Shown: positions 43,600 to 56,402 of the stretch, piece after piece
Position numbering within the stretch: the stretch's first letter is position 1
How the letters are laid out: each line of letters opens with the position of its first letter
Assembly (NCBI GenBank): GCA_050084985.1
Contig: JBITNC010000001.1
Span: 14,570,001-14,634,000 of the forward strand
Reading direction: 5' to 3'
Length of the DNA stretch: 64,000 bases
Source of the DNA: Nageia nagi
Taxonomy: Eukaryota; Pinophyta
Notes under the pieces: model-generated
Seen by the model: the letters and a program-made list of their open reading frames with translations, nothing else
The model's database searches: none
Told to the model about the DNA's origin: nothing
Made by a program: the position numbers and the translations under genes

Positions 43600-44855
43600 T
43601 TAGTGGGGTACAACTGGATATAATAATTAGAGTTCTCCCATAATAGATTTAGACATTATTTTCTTGTTCAAGCAAGCTTTCTATTGCATTCTTTAAATAG
43701 TCTATCATTTTTCTCTTTCCAAATCATCCAACAAACATGGGGAGGGATCATTGCCCAAATTATCTTATATTTCTTATTTTTATCTTCTAGTATCCATTAC
43801 TCAATGGCGTTAGCTAATGAGTAGAGGGTCACCCAATGGTGTTGGAGTTTAGAATTCACTATTTCCCAAAACTCCCTAGCATAGCCACAATGGAGGAAGA
43901 TATTTTATGAAGTTTTTTTTGCATTTTTAAATAGATCACATCTACTTGGGAAGCTCATCCCCTATTGTTTTAGCACTTGATTACTATAGATTCTACTTAG
44001 CAAAGTTGCCCATAGGAAACTAGTTATTTGAGGGATTAAACCTTTTATCCATACACTAGCCATAGTCTCCTTTTAAGATTTTTATGGTTCTAATTAAGGA
44101 ATTTATAGCCAATATTAATTGAATACTCCATCTTTATTCCTTTTTCATCAATCTAATACAAGTAATGTAGTTTTTGAGTGGGTTAGAGCAGAATTCTTCC
44201 TAATTTTCAAAGGAGTTTCTCCCTCAATTCTGCTAGCATGGGATTGTTGGGAAAAGGGATGGACCATTAGATAGCATTGTTAATTTGGGGGATATAATCA
44301 ACTATTTTGATACCAAGTATGGTCTTATTCCATAACATTAAAGGAATCCATTCATGTTGATCAACCAAGGAAGTAGGGCCCATCCATCTATCATCCTAAA
44401 AAAAATGTTGTCTAACCATTATTAACTTCCCATATGGATTTTGTTGCTATGGGATCCAACATCTCTAGGATCCCATTCCATAAGGAATATCCTTTAGGGG
44501 GTTTTCTAAGGTTGATAAAACTATTAATCCCTTCAAGATATTTATTTTTGCATATTTTAATCCACTCTCTCCCTTCATTATGACATAGTTTCCAAGCCAA
44601 TTTCATTCCCATTACTTGGTTGACTAGTTTAAATTTTTTGATCCCTAGGCCCCCTTCGATCTTCTTTTTGCATATCATATCCCAGGACACCAAATACATC
44701 CTTTTCTTATCCTTATTATCAGTCCAAATGAACATTTTACATATTTGATCAATCTTCTCAACCACTAATATAGGGATTTTAAATTTGCTTGCCATGTAAA
44801 TAGGAATGCTTTGTAGATAGTATTTTGCATGTTGTATTTTCCTAGCCATACTCAA
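43600..44855 (-). pseudogene. LINE ORF2 C-terminal block
   Basis: 147 codons are open at 44855-44412: YLQSIPIYMASKFKIP, KIDQICKMFIWTDNKDKK and EGGLGIKKFKLVNQVMGMKL. This is the same block as on the plus strand at 35.9-36.1 kb. Downstream, towards 43600, a zf-RVT-like Cys/His segment is too broken to place exactly. Confidence 0.78.
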
Positions 44856-46195
44856 TAGAGCACCTTTTCATCCAACCATTTTATTATTTAGTCTTTCCAA
44901 AACCTTCTTCTAGAAGCTCCTTTGAACATAACCTTTAAATAATGGAATTCTAAGATAGGTGGTTGGGAGATTACATGTTTGGCATTGAAAAATCTAGGAT
45001 ATTGCTTCACTTCTCCAGGTCAAGTATTGAAGAAGTAGATATTGGTTTTATCATAATTAATTTTTTGATCAGAAGCAAGTTCATATTTTTCCAGCATGGA
45101 CTTCATGACCTAAGTGTCTCCAATACTTTATTTTCCTATTAAAATGGTATCAGCAATGAATTGATGATGGGTAATGGGAGAGTAGTTCTATGAAGGTTTG
45201 ATTCATTTGATATATCTTATATGATTAGCTCTCTTTAGGGATCTTGCAAGAGCCTCATCCATAGTGATGAATAGGTAAGGTGATAGAGGGTCACGTTACC
45301 TTAGGCCTCTAAAGGAGTTGAAAAAGCTAGCATCTTCATCCTTAATAAGAACTAAGAAAGTGGTTGTAGAGATACATTTTCTCACCCATGTTCTCCATTG
45401 ATTCTAGAATCCAAATTTTTTAAGAATTTGATCCAAAAAAAATCCAAAGACTCTTTCATAAGCTTTTTACATATCAAGTTTCATGATCATGGGCCTCTCC
45501 CTTAGAAGCTTTGATGGAATGTAAGGCTTTATGCATCAAGATAATGCTATTGGAGATTTGTTTATCTCTTACAAATCCATCTTGCTCGATAGATATGATT
45601 TTAGGAAGAACTTCAACCATTCTATTTGTTAATAATTTTGTTATGATTTTGTAAATAATGTTACAAATACATATTGGCCTAAAATTCTTTAGGTTATTTT
45701 CTCCCTAGACTTTAGGAATGAGGGTAAAAAAGGTGGTGTTCCAACTTTTTAGGAGTGTATTATGTCTTTGAAACTCTTGGATAGCCTTCACAACATCATC
45801 CCCAATAATATCCCAAAAATGATGAAAGAATCTTTCCATAAAACCATCAGTCCTAGTGCTTTATCTTTGTCCATCATGAACACTATTGAGGTAATCTCAT
45901 CCTCAAAAAAGGATGTAAGTAATTTTAGATTGTCTTCTTCTATAATTAGAGGGGGTATGTTTTCAAGAAGCTCTCTAGCAACATTGTGATCTTCTTCTAC
46001 TGATGTTGTGAGAAAGTTTTTATAGAAGGAAATTGTCATTTCTTTGATTTTAGCTTCATTTTTTGTTACACTTTTATCTTCACTTTCCAAAGTGCATATT
46101 TTATTGAAGGCTTTTCTTATTAAAGTTGATAGCTTAAAGAATTTTGTGTTTTGATCCCCCTCTTTAATCCAAGATATTCTAGATTTTTGTTTCAA
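44856..46195 (-). pseudogene. LINE reverse transcriptase remnant
   Basis: KQKSRISWIKEGDQNTKFF and IVFMMDKDKALG open the RT N-terminal block at 46195-45788. Further on DPLSPYLFITMDEAL (near 45260) and HHQFIADTIL (near 45160) mark the catalytic region. The usual F-A-D-D has become F-I-A-D-T, losing one catalytic Asp. It is followed by YELASDQKINYDKTNIYFFN. Confidence 0.8.
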
Positions 46196-46571
46196 GAATA
46201 TTTCTTCTCTTTTTAGGATATCTTGGTATTGGTCTCTCAGGGAATTTTCTTTTATAGTAATTTCCTAGGATCTTCCTTTTTCTAGATAATGGTTTCAATC
46301 AAGTCAAGTTCTCTTTTTATTTCTTCCTTCTCCTTGTTGATGTGATTGAAGCTATTTCTTCTCCAAAATTTTAAATTTTCTTTCATTATACCAAGTTTCT
46401 TTTGAAGTTGGAATATTGTTCCCCTTTTATCTTTGTATTCCACCATTCATCTACTTTCTCTTCCAATTGTGGGTGAGTAAGACATATGGCTTTGAATCTA
46501 AAAGGGGCACATTTTTTGACATATCGAGATGCTTGTAGTAATAGGGGAATATGATTTAAATCAATTTTAGT

Positions 46572-46820
46572 TTAGGCTAGTAATGCATATTCTAGAATTT
46601 TATCAAGCAAAGAGGAAGAGCACATTGTTATGTCAAGCTTAGTTTGAATAAGATCTTCTTCCATAGGCATGTTGTTCCAAGTAAACTTTGCTCCTATTAG
46701 ATCCAAATCAATTAAATTATTGTTATCCAAAAAGTTCTTAAGGTCATCCATATCATTATCTTTTTCTCTTCCCTCGCTATACTTTTCATGAGGGTGAAGG
46801 ATTGTGTTAATGTCCCCCAT
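46572..46820 (-). pseudogene. LINE endonuclease remnant
   Basis: GDINTILHPHEKYSEG and LKNFLDNNNLIDLDLIGAKF, then TWNN, correspond to the GDFN..L and LIDL.x.G..FTW blocks of APE-type endonucleases; Asn-for-Asp style changes and frame breaks show decay. Neighbouring pieces continue to about 47250 and 46500. Confidence 0.75.
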
Positions 46821-47259
46821 AATGTCTAAGGGGTATTAGGGAATAGCATTCTATCTTCAGTTAAGAGATCAAACACTTTTCTTCTTTCCACATAATTGTT
46901 AAGAGCATATAGGTTTGTAATGATGAACTTGAAATTTTATTCAACATTGATAATTGAAGTATAAATAAATATATTAGAGTGATTCATACAAGGATTATTG
47001 CTCGATTTCACTATGTTAGGATCCCATAGAGTCATTAGTCCTCCTGAGGCTCCTTCTGAATCCTACCATTGAATGTTAGCATCCTTCCACATTTTTCTTT
47101 TTGTGTCTATAATACTATCTTTCTTTACTTTTGATTCTTGGATCAAGATTATGTTTAGTTTTTTATCATACCAAATATCCTTAAAGGATCTTTATTTTCC
47201 AAGGGCATGTAGCCTCTTATATTCCATGATACAGTTTTCATTGATGACCTGAAGAGGCC

Positions 47260-48480
47260 ATCTAGCCTCCACTCTGCTCTAAAGTGTGTTGCTTCCCATT
47301 AGAAATGTCTTGTTCTATGAGGTGACTTCTTACTTCCCCTGAGGAAGGTCTTCCTAGGTGGGCTTGCCCCACATTTGGCGCTTTCCTAGTATTCAAAATG
47401 TTCCTAGATTGGATGTCCAATCCTATATTTTGTTGTTGTGTGACTATAGCTATAGCTTGATTATCTGTATTTTTGACCTTTTTTATAACCCTTTTGATCT
47501 CTTCTTCTTCATATTCTCCTTTAATACCCTCATTAACTTCCATATCTATTGCTTCATTTTTAGACAAATCTGTCTTGTATTCTATATTTTCTCTATTTAT
47601 TCCTTCCAATATACCTAGAACTACATATAGATTCTTACTAATCGAGGAGATGTGGCTTGTGTTATTTTCTTTTATGGATTTATTTGCTTCTTTCAAGGGG
47701 ATTTTATTCATTTATTTGCTGACATTCTTCTTATTTTTCCAACTCTTACCCTTCTAAAATGTCTTCCATTCATTATCTCCATTTTTGTTCATATTATCAG
47801 ATTTTGTCTAGGCTCTTTTTCTCTTCATCTCTAGCTTTTTTTTCTAAACAATCTTTAGCATAGTGATCAAAACTTTTACAAATACCACATTGCACTGGAA
47901 GGTTTTCATAATATATTAGTTGGATCCCTACTCATCCATCTTCAATTTTTAATTCAATTTCTCTCCTTATGGGGTTTAGTAATATCCAAATTAATAATGA
48001 ATCTAGCATCCATGAATTTTTGTTCCATATGCATGGCTCTTTCAATTGTTACCAATGAGCCAATTGCTTTGGCTACTCCTGCTATAACACGTAGATGCCA
48101 ATAAGATAGGTGCAAACCTAGTAATGAGACCCAGGTAGGTATGAGATTGAAATTTTCTATTTCTGACAAAAAGCTTTTATCCCATTTCTTAATTACAAGC
48201 CCCTTTCTTCTAAGGAACCAAGGTCCTAACTCCATAACTTTATGAAGATCTTTTTCTATTTGGAACTTGAATATCAAGAATTCCTTAGGAAGTGTGATAA
48301 GAGAAACTGGCCCTTTAGTACTTCATATATTATGAATCCAGCTTCAAATAAGTTCAATCAAAGATCTTATTCCTATGAATTTACTAACTAGGGCATTTTT
48401 CAAATCACTTTCTTCTACTTCAATAATATTTTGAGGGATAGTTATACTTACTAATTCCTAGGTGAAATCAGATTCTAAGG
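47260..48480 (-). pseudogene. LINE ORF1 (DUF4283-like, CCHC knuckle)
   Basis: The open segment 48277-47954 reads FKFQIEKDLHKVMELGPWF, then RRKGLVIKKWDKSF and IPTWVSLLGLHLSYW, the hallmark of the plant LINE ORF1 RNA-binding domain. Near 47893-47850 the minus strand encodes CGICKSFDHYAKDC, a CX2CX4HX4C knuckle. A Ser/Lys/Glu-rich tail is open at 47711-47262. RNA binding and particle formation are the known roles; this copy is broken. Confidence 0.78.
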
Positions 48481-50160
48481 ACTTGCTAATGGTTGATTAT
48501 ACATGTAATAGCATGCTTCGACATTCCTGTGGAGGCTTTGGGTCAGGTCTCATTCTAGCTTTATTTGCTACATTACTTTTGGTTGTTGGGCTGCATCTCA
48601 CCCAAAACCACCGTACATCAAGATCGAATTTCACCCAGATTCTATTCCCTGTGCATGTGTTTAGATTTTGTGTTTTAATTGACTACCTTGTTGCTCAAAT
48701 AATTTTTGCTAAAACTTGTTAGTAAAGGTAAGAAATATCATGATTGCTAATAATCAAATATGACATCCCATGGAATATGAAATCAACTTGACATACATTC
48801 ATATCATATGAGATCAACTTATTAGTAAAGGTAAGATCATGATTGCTAATAATCAAATGTATGATGCTTGCTTAAAGCATAATGTCATATGCCTCTAAGG
48901 ATCATTTATTTAATGTTATTTAGATTATGTCATTTACTTCTATAATAATATTTTATATTGTATTTTGAGATCCTCTTAATGATAGAGTAGATGCTAGCTA
49001 ATAAATTTTCTCTTTATCTTTCTATTTACTTTAATATTAAATATTTATTATATTTTATTAGTTATGTTTAAGTATAATTAATTTAATACATCTATATATA
49101 TTTTTGTTGTTGTAAGGTTCAAAGTCTTTATTCATTTTACACTTAAAATGAAATTATTAAACTAGGATTGAATGTTAGGATTTAAATCTAGGTCTTCTCT
49201 ATAAAAATAATACATTGACCAATTTACCACAATGAACTAGCTTACCTATTTTAATTTAACATTACATGGATAAATTTATGCTATAATTTCAAGTAAATAT
49301 TTAATATTAAAATTTAATTGTTTATTTTTGTTGAAGTACATCAAAATTATAGATATAAGCTTCATACACTCGAAAATATAGGTTAAACAAATATGTTTTA
49401 TATCTACTATGACGTTGGCTAACGCTAAGTTAACACGATTTAAACCTAACAAGTGCATGTAAATCAATTTAACTCATTTTACTTTTGATGTGAATAATTT
49501 CAACTAATTTATGATTTGATAAGACCAGGACTTTCACATGTTAGGACGATGTTATGTAAAAAGTATGGTCTTTTATCCTTTAGTTTGTACTGACTTTCCA
49601 AAGGTATTATTTTGAGGCTATAATTATATAATATAACAATGATGCCACGGGCCTTTACACTTTCAAAGTAAAATGATTATTTGGTGAGCAAGTATTCAAT
49701 GTCGAAGACCTCCGAGCGGCTTTGGAGCAGTTTAATCAATGAAAATGTATACGGTACATTTTGTAGACTAATGGGATGTTTTTGTCATGTAGGCCTTTTC
49801 ATGACACCCATATAATATTATTTATATCAACTAGACCTTTCATTCATGTGATACTAAGGAGAATGTCATCAAAACTCATGATTGAAACATAGACTATATA
49901 AGATAAGCCATTAATATCACACTAAGAATCTATTGACAAGAAAGTACAATCATAATCCAAGCATTAACAAGAAAAAAAATCATGTTTTTTAATGATACGA
50001 GGAGAAATAATGCAAGATATGGTGGAGATCATGTGAGTATTTGGACTTCCACTTGGTGTGGGCTTGCACAAAGTTCCTTGGAATTCAATACCATCACAAA
50101 GTCAGAGGAAGAAAGACAAAGTGGGTGCACGTATTTTCTTGGCTACTGTGATAGCCAAAA
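48481..50160. other. Intergenic, upstream of the WOX gene
   Basis: AT-rich with no coding region. A short direct repeat containing AAGGTAAGA(AATA)TCATGATTGCTAATAATCAA occurs near 48725 and 48826 (given in parts). CTATATAAG near 49896 is a second, weaker TATA candidate. Confidence 0.4.
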
Positions 50161-50163
50161 CAA

Positions 50164-50170
50164 TATATAA
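50164..50170 (+). promoter_or_regulatory. Candidate TATA box of the WOX gene
   Basis: TATATAA, in the context CAATATATAAGAGC, lies 534 bp before the proposed start codon and after a stretch without repeats. It implies a 5' leader of about 500 nt. No transcript evidence is available, and CTATATAAG near 49896 is the alternative. Confidence 0.35.
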
Positions 50171-50697
50171 GAGCATAATCCAACTTCTTACATTCATCAT
50201 TATCTTCGCAGAATTTGGATTCTCCATGAGGTAATAAATAGATGATTAAATTTCAATGATAAGGACTCAAAGAGGAAAAATAAACACCATCTTTACTCTT
50301 TTTTTCTTGGTTTTCCTCAAAGTTTGCCACCTCCCCTGCCTTAAATCTTGCCCATTTTCCAATGCAAGTTTTCTTTTGCTTTTGTCTCTTGCATTCCCCA
50401 CCCATCTGTCTAACGGATATAACCTTTGTCAGGGTTGGAATGGCACAGAGATTCATGGTCTCTTAAATTACTGAATCATTTGCTTCTGATCTCTGTGCCT
50501 CTGACTTCTTCTTCTCCTCTGGTCAAGCCTTCTTTTGCTCAAATCTATGCTTCAAGATAAAAGGAGCAGGAGAAAGCAGGAGCCATGAGCCCTCGTCTGC
50601 TAGAAATAGAGGAATAAGTAGCACTAGCAATAAACTAAACTAGTCCTTGATGTTTTTCCCATAGAGTTGTCTGTGTCATGTGATATTGTTCTCTTTC

Positions 50698-53651
50698 ATG
50701 GGAGGAATGGAGAGCTCAAGGATGAAGAACAACATGGGTAGCCACCACCTTGGGATGGCACATCACATACTTCAGCTCAAGCTTTCTTCCAATGACAATG
50801 ACAACCATCATTTTCGAACTTCTGGTGTGTGAGGATTATGTGCACTGTAGATTGAGGCTTGCTTTGTGATTACGATCCTTAACTGTGCTGATACAAAGCT
50901 AGATTTTGAGGATTGATATGAGCTTAATATAGACTTGGAAGGTCATCCATTGTACACTTATGAGGCTTTGTTTGTGATTGATTGTGCTGTGGTTTGGCTA
51001 TACCTATGGGCATGTGCGTTGCGCATTAACCTTAGGCTTTGATTAAGATCAAGCTTGAATGTGCTGAGATTTTGAGAGATTTGGATGGTGTTTAGCTTAT
51101 GAAGTAAATCTAGACTTTGTGAAAGTATGGATTACATTAAGTTTGTATAAGGCTTTGTTTTCGATTATGTTGCTTGAATGCATTGAGCTTTCGAAAGATT
51201 TTAATAGTGTTTAGGCATATGAACTTATTAAAATTGCCACGATAGATAGATGGACATTAACCTTTCTAGAATGTATTGAGTTTTAGCAGTATTTGACTGA
51301 TGCTGTGGCATAATAACTTCTTTAGGCTTGTGACGATGGACATGAAGCTTGCATATTGATTGTGATCATTATCCTTGACTATGGTACTGATATTGTGATA
51401 GGTTTGGGTGGTGGTGTTTAGGCACAGGAACTTATTCTAGGCTTTTGAGAATATGTGAAAGGGGTTGTGGTAGATTTGATTGTCTAGGCACACCCACTTT
51501 ACCTAAATTTGGTGTAGGGGGTAATTTCCATAAGATCCAATGTTATATACAAGTGCAAATGAACTTTGGATATTCAGTGTCCTTTCCATAGTTTTTTTCC
51601 TTCCAATATTTGTTTGAGTGTTACTTCTGAGATCAAGAAATTGTACACCATGGAATTAGTTCCTTCCTTGTTTATTTCAGTCTTGCTTCTGATCAGGAAC
51701 TTACAGATCATAAGATGGTTTTCCTTCATATCCAAGGTTTGAGTGTCTTATCTATAGTGATCTCATGTGTTGTTTCTGATTAAAAAAAAACATGCATGAT
51801 GGAGCTATATGTTCCTCCCCATAACTTCACTGATTTTCATGTCTCATGAATAAGTGCTGATCCTCTTTCTAGTGTAAATATCACACTGTAGAGATTTCAT
51901 TGTTTCAAATTTAACCCCTCATTAATTTCTTTTGCAGACCTTGATCAAGACCATGGAGTTAATAGTCCCATGACCATGGATATGACACCCCAATCCTCAA
52001 GTGGGTCAAGATGGAATCCCACAGCAGACCAAGTGACAATACTCAAAGAGCTCTACAAAGCAGGAATGAGGACTCCCACTGCCGAGCAGATTCAACAAAT
52101 CTCATCGCAACTCAGATGCTATGGCAAAATAGAAGGCAAAAATGTCTTCTACTGGTTTCAGAATCATAAAGCAAGAGAACGACAGAAGAGGCGCCGGTAT
52201 TGCAGCAGCAGCAACACCAATATAGACCTGCAACAACTGATTCAAACACTTGGAATACAACAGAAGATGAGGATTCCTCTCCATGTAAGACCACTTATCC
52301 ATGAATGCATATTTTCTATAATGCTTACGGGTGGTTGCTTGTTTATCATCATTATTTAGCATCTCTTTGTCTATCCAGCTATGGGTATGTAACAATCAAG
52401 TTATGTTTCATGCGCATGTGGCATATAACTCGAGCATTTGAATATTTCATATTTAGGATCTTACATTTAAATATGTGTTTGCTTGTGTCGATAAGTATTA
52501 CGATATATCTGATTGGTGAATCTAATATATTTAGTAAGTTTTATGTTGTAGTTCTTTTTTTCTCTTTATTTTATTAAAAAATATGTAATTAATGGTATTT
52601 TGATTTTTTAATATAATAAATTTAATAAATAATTATAAGTGCACAATCATATATATGTTAATAGTAATATTTAATATCTTTATCTTTTCTTTATACATAT
52701 ACATATGACGATATTTTTTAAGTTATAAAAAAAAAAACAATCTTTTACCAAAATTTCAAGTTGTTTAAATATTTAAAGTAATTTTTAAAATATTCATAAA
52801 ATTTCAATGGTTAATAAAGCTTTATAAACTAAAAATCTATACCCATCAAACTTACATATAACTACATATTCTATATTGTGCATCTGAAGGTCAAGTATGT
52901 TTTAATATATCTCATATCGATGAGAAGAAAACATAATGTACATTGTGCTTGTAGGGGTTATTTAGAAATAAAACCTTATACAGATGGTCTCATTGGCTAT
53001 TTAATTCTTCCAAGACTGTATGATTGTCAGATAGATGTCATATTTGGTTAGAAGATGATTTGAGAAAGGGTGTTCATTATATTGTATCAATGAGGAAATG
53101 AGCAGTATAGATGGGCACAAAGAAGACATCATAGAGATATATTCCAGGTGTATGGTATATATCATCTTCATTCACTGGGTACTATATAGTATAGATTATA
53201 ACAACTTTATTGTTTCCTACTTTCTTGTGCAGTGTATGGAAACAGTACAGCATCCAAGGATTCTCATTGCAATGGACCCATCTATGCAAAGGAAATGGAA
53301 ATTTGTCGAAGTTATAAAGATGGTATAAGCACATGGGCGCATGGTTTCAATCAAGAATCTCATAAAAGTCCTCTAACAGAAGACGCCAACAATGTCTTTG
53401 GAGGGAGTAAACATGAGCCAGAGACATTAGAGCTTTTCCCCATAAAGTATGAAGGAAGATCAAGTCAAGAGAATCCAAACCCATGCAATAATAATTATTG
53501 TGCTTCATGGTTGAAAGATTATCGTTCATCCGATGTCAGTGAAAATAGGAGTAAGTGTGAAACAAAGGATCCACTTGACCTCTCTCTGAGCTGTTATGTG
53601 ACTGAAGGGAATTGTAACTCACCTATGCTGGATTTTTGGGGTGGAGTTTGA
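50698..53651 (+). CDS. WUSCHEL-clade WOX homeobox transcription factor, three exons, 1-bp frame break
   Basis: Proposed exons are 50698-50824, 51938-52284 and 53233-53651. WOX proteins are nuclear regulators that maintain meristem stem cells. The homeodomain (52009-52197) has [36 protein letters not shown] and the extra residues typical of WOX proteins. Exon 3 holds the WUS box TLELFP (53424-53441) and LDLSLS (53574-53591), an EAR-type LxLxL repression motif near the C-terminus, as in WUS and WOX5. All three pieces join in phase 1 at GT-AG introns (donor GTGTGTGAGG, acceptor TTTTGCAG; donor GTAAGA, acceptor TTGTGCAG), but only if one base is added at about 52198-52203. As given, the homeodomain frame runs into [12 protein letters not shown], whereas the frame needed for exon 3 reads LQQQQHQ and EDEDSSP. 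With the correction the protein is about 297 residues. The exon 1 choice ([12 protein letters not shown]) is less certain. WUS versus WOX5 assignment is open, so no symbol is given. Confidence 0.85.
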
Positions 53652-56402
53652 TGTAATGTAACAATGAAAGAGCCATTCTTAATCTAGCTAATTGATTTCT
53701 CCTCTCTGATGTATGAAACATAAGTATATAAAAATATGTGCCATGTTTGAGATGCATTGATGAAGAGAGTTGGAAAGTGTGTAATCCCCTTTGCCGTACT
53801 TTCCATGTAGACAGAGTTCTGAAATTTTCAGACCTCTATATTTTGGGGTGGTATTACTAGAGACCCTCTTGATTTCGTCCTGCTTTAGTTTTATGATTTT
53901 TAACATTTTCTGTGTTACTTTTCCCATGTAAGGAAATTGAACTGAGATATTCACAAGGGGGTGGGCCTTATATGTTGGATCATCAACCCTCTATCGCTTG
54001 TTATTGCTCTGTTACAGAATTTTGAACCCATGATTTATGACGTATATTTAGATGGTTTAGTAGCAATCTTTTAAGTTGGTGTAAAGGGATAGGGATGTTT
54101 TATGCTTATCCTCATCTCCCTAGAATTCACTATGGTATTCTATCAAATTTGGAATTTATGATGTGAAACGTATATTTGTAAGGTTGCATATTTTAAAACA
54201 ATAATAATGTATTAAGTTTGGTTAAGTGGTTGAGATGGATCAATTGAAGATCATAATTTTATAATCTTATAGAAAGTTTGTTGTGTGATTAAAATAATAT
54301 AAAGGTTCAATCAAAAGTTACAAAAGGATTTTTTATAGAGATTTTGATAAGAGAGAATACATTTTATCTTTCTATCAATAATATATGTTTTTTAAAGCTA
54401 ATTTTTATCATAACCTCTTTGAAGAGGATTGCAACAACTTCTAATGCTTAATTTAGTATGGATACTATCTCAAATTTTGTGTTTCCTATTGAAGAATTTG
54501 ACAATGCATGTGATTGGTTAGAGAATTTTACCTTAATTGGTTACTTTGTTGGTTTAATTTCTTTTGAAGGTAAATTGCATGCTTGGGTTAATTCCACTTA
54601 GGTTCATGTAGGATTAAATTAGATGCTATACAAAATTTGATCAAGAGTTTTTTCAATTTCTTTTACTATTGATGAGCATTATAATGCTAATATAACCATG
54701 GTATTTGGTATGTTTTTAGTTCTTTGTTTGTGTTTTCTTATTCGACAAAGATTTCTTTTTATTATTATTTCTTGAAATTCTAGCATGAATATACTTCTCT
54801 AGTTTAACATTGCATTTGTGGCCATTTATGGAGCATTTATATAAGTCCTTAAGTCATTTTATTTACCATGAGAAGCTATGATTTTACTCTACCTAATTTC
54901 AACAACATGTGTGCATTGAAATTGACACACCTCAAGATTTAAAGGAGTGTGTAGATATGCAAGTCAATTCACATGCCTTATACTTATTTCATTGACAATC
55001 ACCAAATCACAAAAAACACATAGTTTTCCTCTTCTTGCTGAAATATTTATTCCCAAGTCAAGTTAGTTTATGTTAGTATTACAATTGGGACTATCACTAT
55101 AAATGATTAAATATTGATTGTTTACAAGAAAAATACTAAGGGAAAATATTATTTCAAACCCTAACCCTCATCGTCCCATATAACTATAGCCCTTTGATGT
55201 TTCTATACCTAAGGCCTTTGCTTTATCATAATCAATGCAACTAAAAGATGAAGGTTTAGGCTTATAGCACTTCAACACATACTATTATTTAATTGTACAC
55301 CTTAAGAAGTGAATTTCAATGCTAATTTTCTAGAAGATTTACTTGCAACTTAAGATAAGAAAATACTTCTTTCACATACAATCGAACAACTGCATTGTTC
55401 TTATATCCCCTCATGAGCTTTAGATGAAGGATAGACTAGGAAGTGCTCTGATGGTACTCTTTCATAATGGTTTTTATGTAATAATTATGTTGCATTAAGA
55501 AAATGAAGCAAATAATGAGAAAATGAATGGGGATATATTCTTTCATCATTCCTCATAAAAGAAATATCTTGGAATGATAGAGGACTTATGGATGCCTCTT
55601 ATAAGTATATTGTCAAAGAGTTGTTGAAAAAGTTTGGTATGATTGATTTTTTGTTTTTATAAGAAAGTAAAATGGTAGATTTTAATTTACAAATAACTAG
55701 TTGACACAACACATCCCCTAAATGTTTATACATTTGGAAACCCTCAAAATATAATTTCTTAAATAATGTGGATTCAATTGACATGGCTTTTATCATATTT
55801 AATCGATTTTTTATTCACATCCTTTGATTTTTTAAATAGAAAGTGAATTTGATGTTGGCTTGATGGGTTTTATTTAGTTGTTTTTCTATCCTCAAATAAT
55901 CATTCTATTTATTTTAATTTTACTTGAATGGATTTATATTGCCAAACCTTTAAAATAAATTCAAAAGGGGCTTTAATAAATTCTAATATTCATTTGGAGA
56001 TTCCTTGAACTTTTTTTAGCTAATTCTTGAGATTTTGTACATGGTCCAAAATCTAGAATTTTGAAAATCTATAAATTTAAAAGTCAGTTGTGAAAATTTC
56101 TAAAGATTTTAGGGTGATACATCATCAATTTTATTTAAAATGTCTAAAGTTTTGGAAGTCCTTCATTTTTGACAGTTTTGGGAATCTAGAATTTTTAGAA
56201 AACTAACAAAAATCTAGAATCTAGAATTTTTGGAGCTGATGGAAATCCAAAATTTTGAAATTACAAAATCACAAAATATTTAAAATTCAATGAATTTTGG
56301 AAATTTTTGGATTTGACATCAACATTAGTAAGAAAAAGGTCCAAAAAAGAGAAAAGTGAATTTTTTGGAATGATTAAATTATAGAACAACAAAAGGTCCA
56401 AA
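53652..56402. other. Intergenic, 3' of the WOX gene
   Basis: No gene is supported. At about 54440-54620 a short plus-strand reading (FDNACDWLENFTLIGYFVGL) faintly resembles the start of a LINE ORF1. The rest is AT-rich, with repeated ATCTAGAATTTT motifs near 56050-56240. Confidence 0.4.

Larger units (their letters stand above)
43600..48480 (-). mobile_element. Near full-length L1-type LINE, decayed
   Basis: In element order it has ORF1 with a DUF4283-like domain and zinc knuckle (48480-47260), an APE-type endonuclease remnant (46820-46572 and flanks), RT (46195-44860) and the C-terminal block (44855-43600). Stops and frameshifts occur throughout, so it is inactive. Its 5' end lies about 1.7 kb from the putative WOX promoter. 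The target-site duplication and poly-A tail were not located. Confidence 0.82.

Noticed and set aside
52305-52577. 90-codon ORF after WOX exon 2
   Set aside because: It begins past the GTAAGA donor, is hydrophobic and AT-rich, and lies in the second intron.
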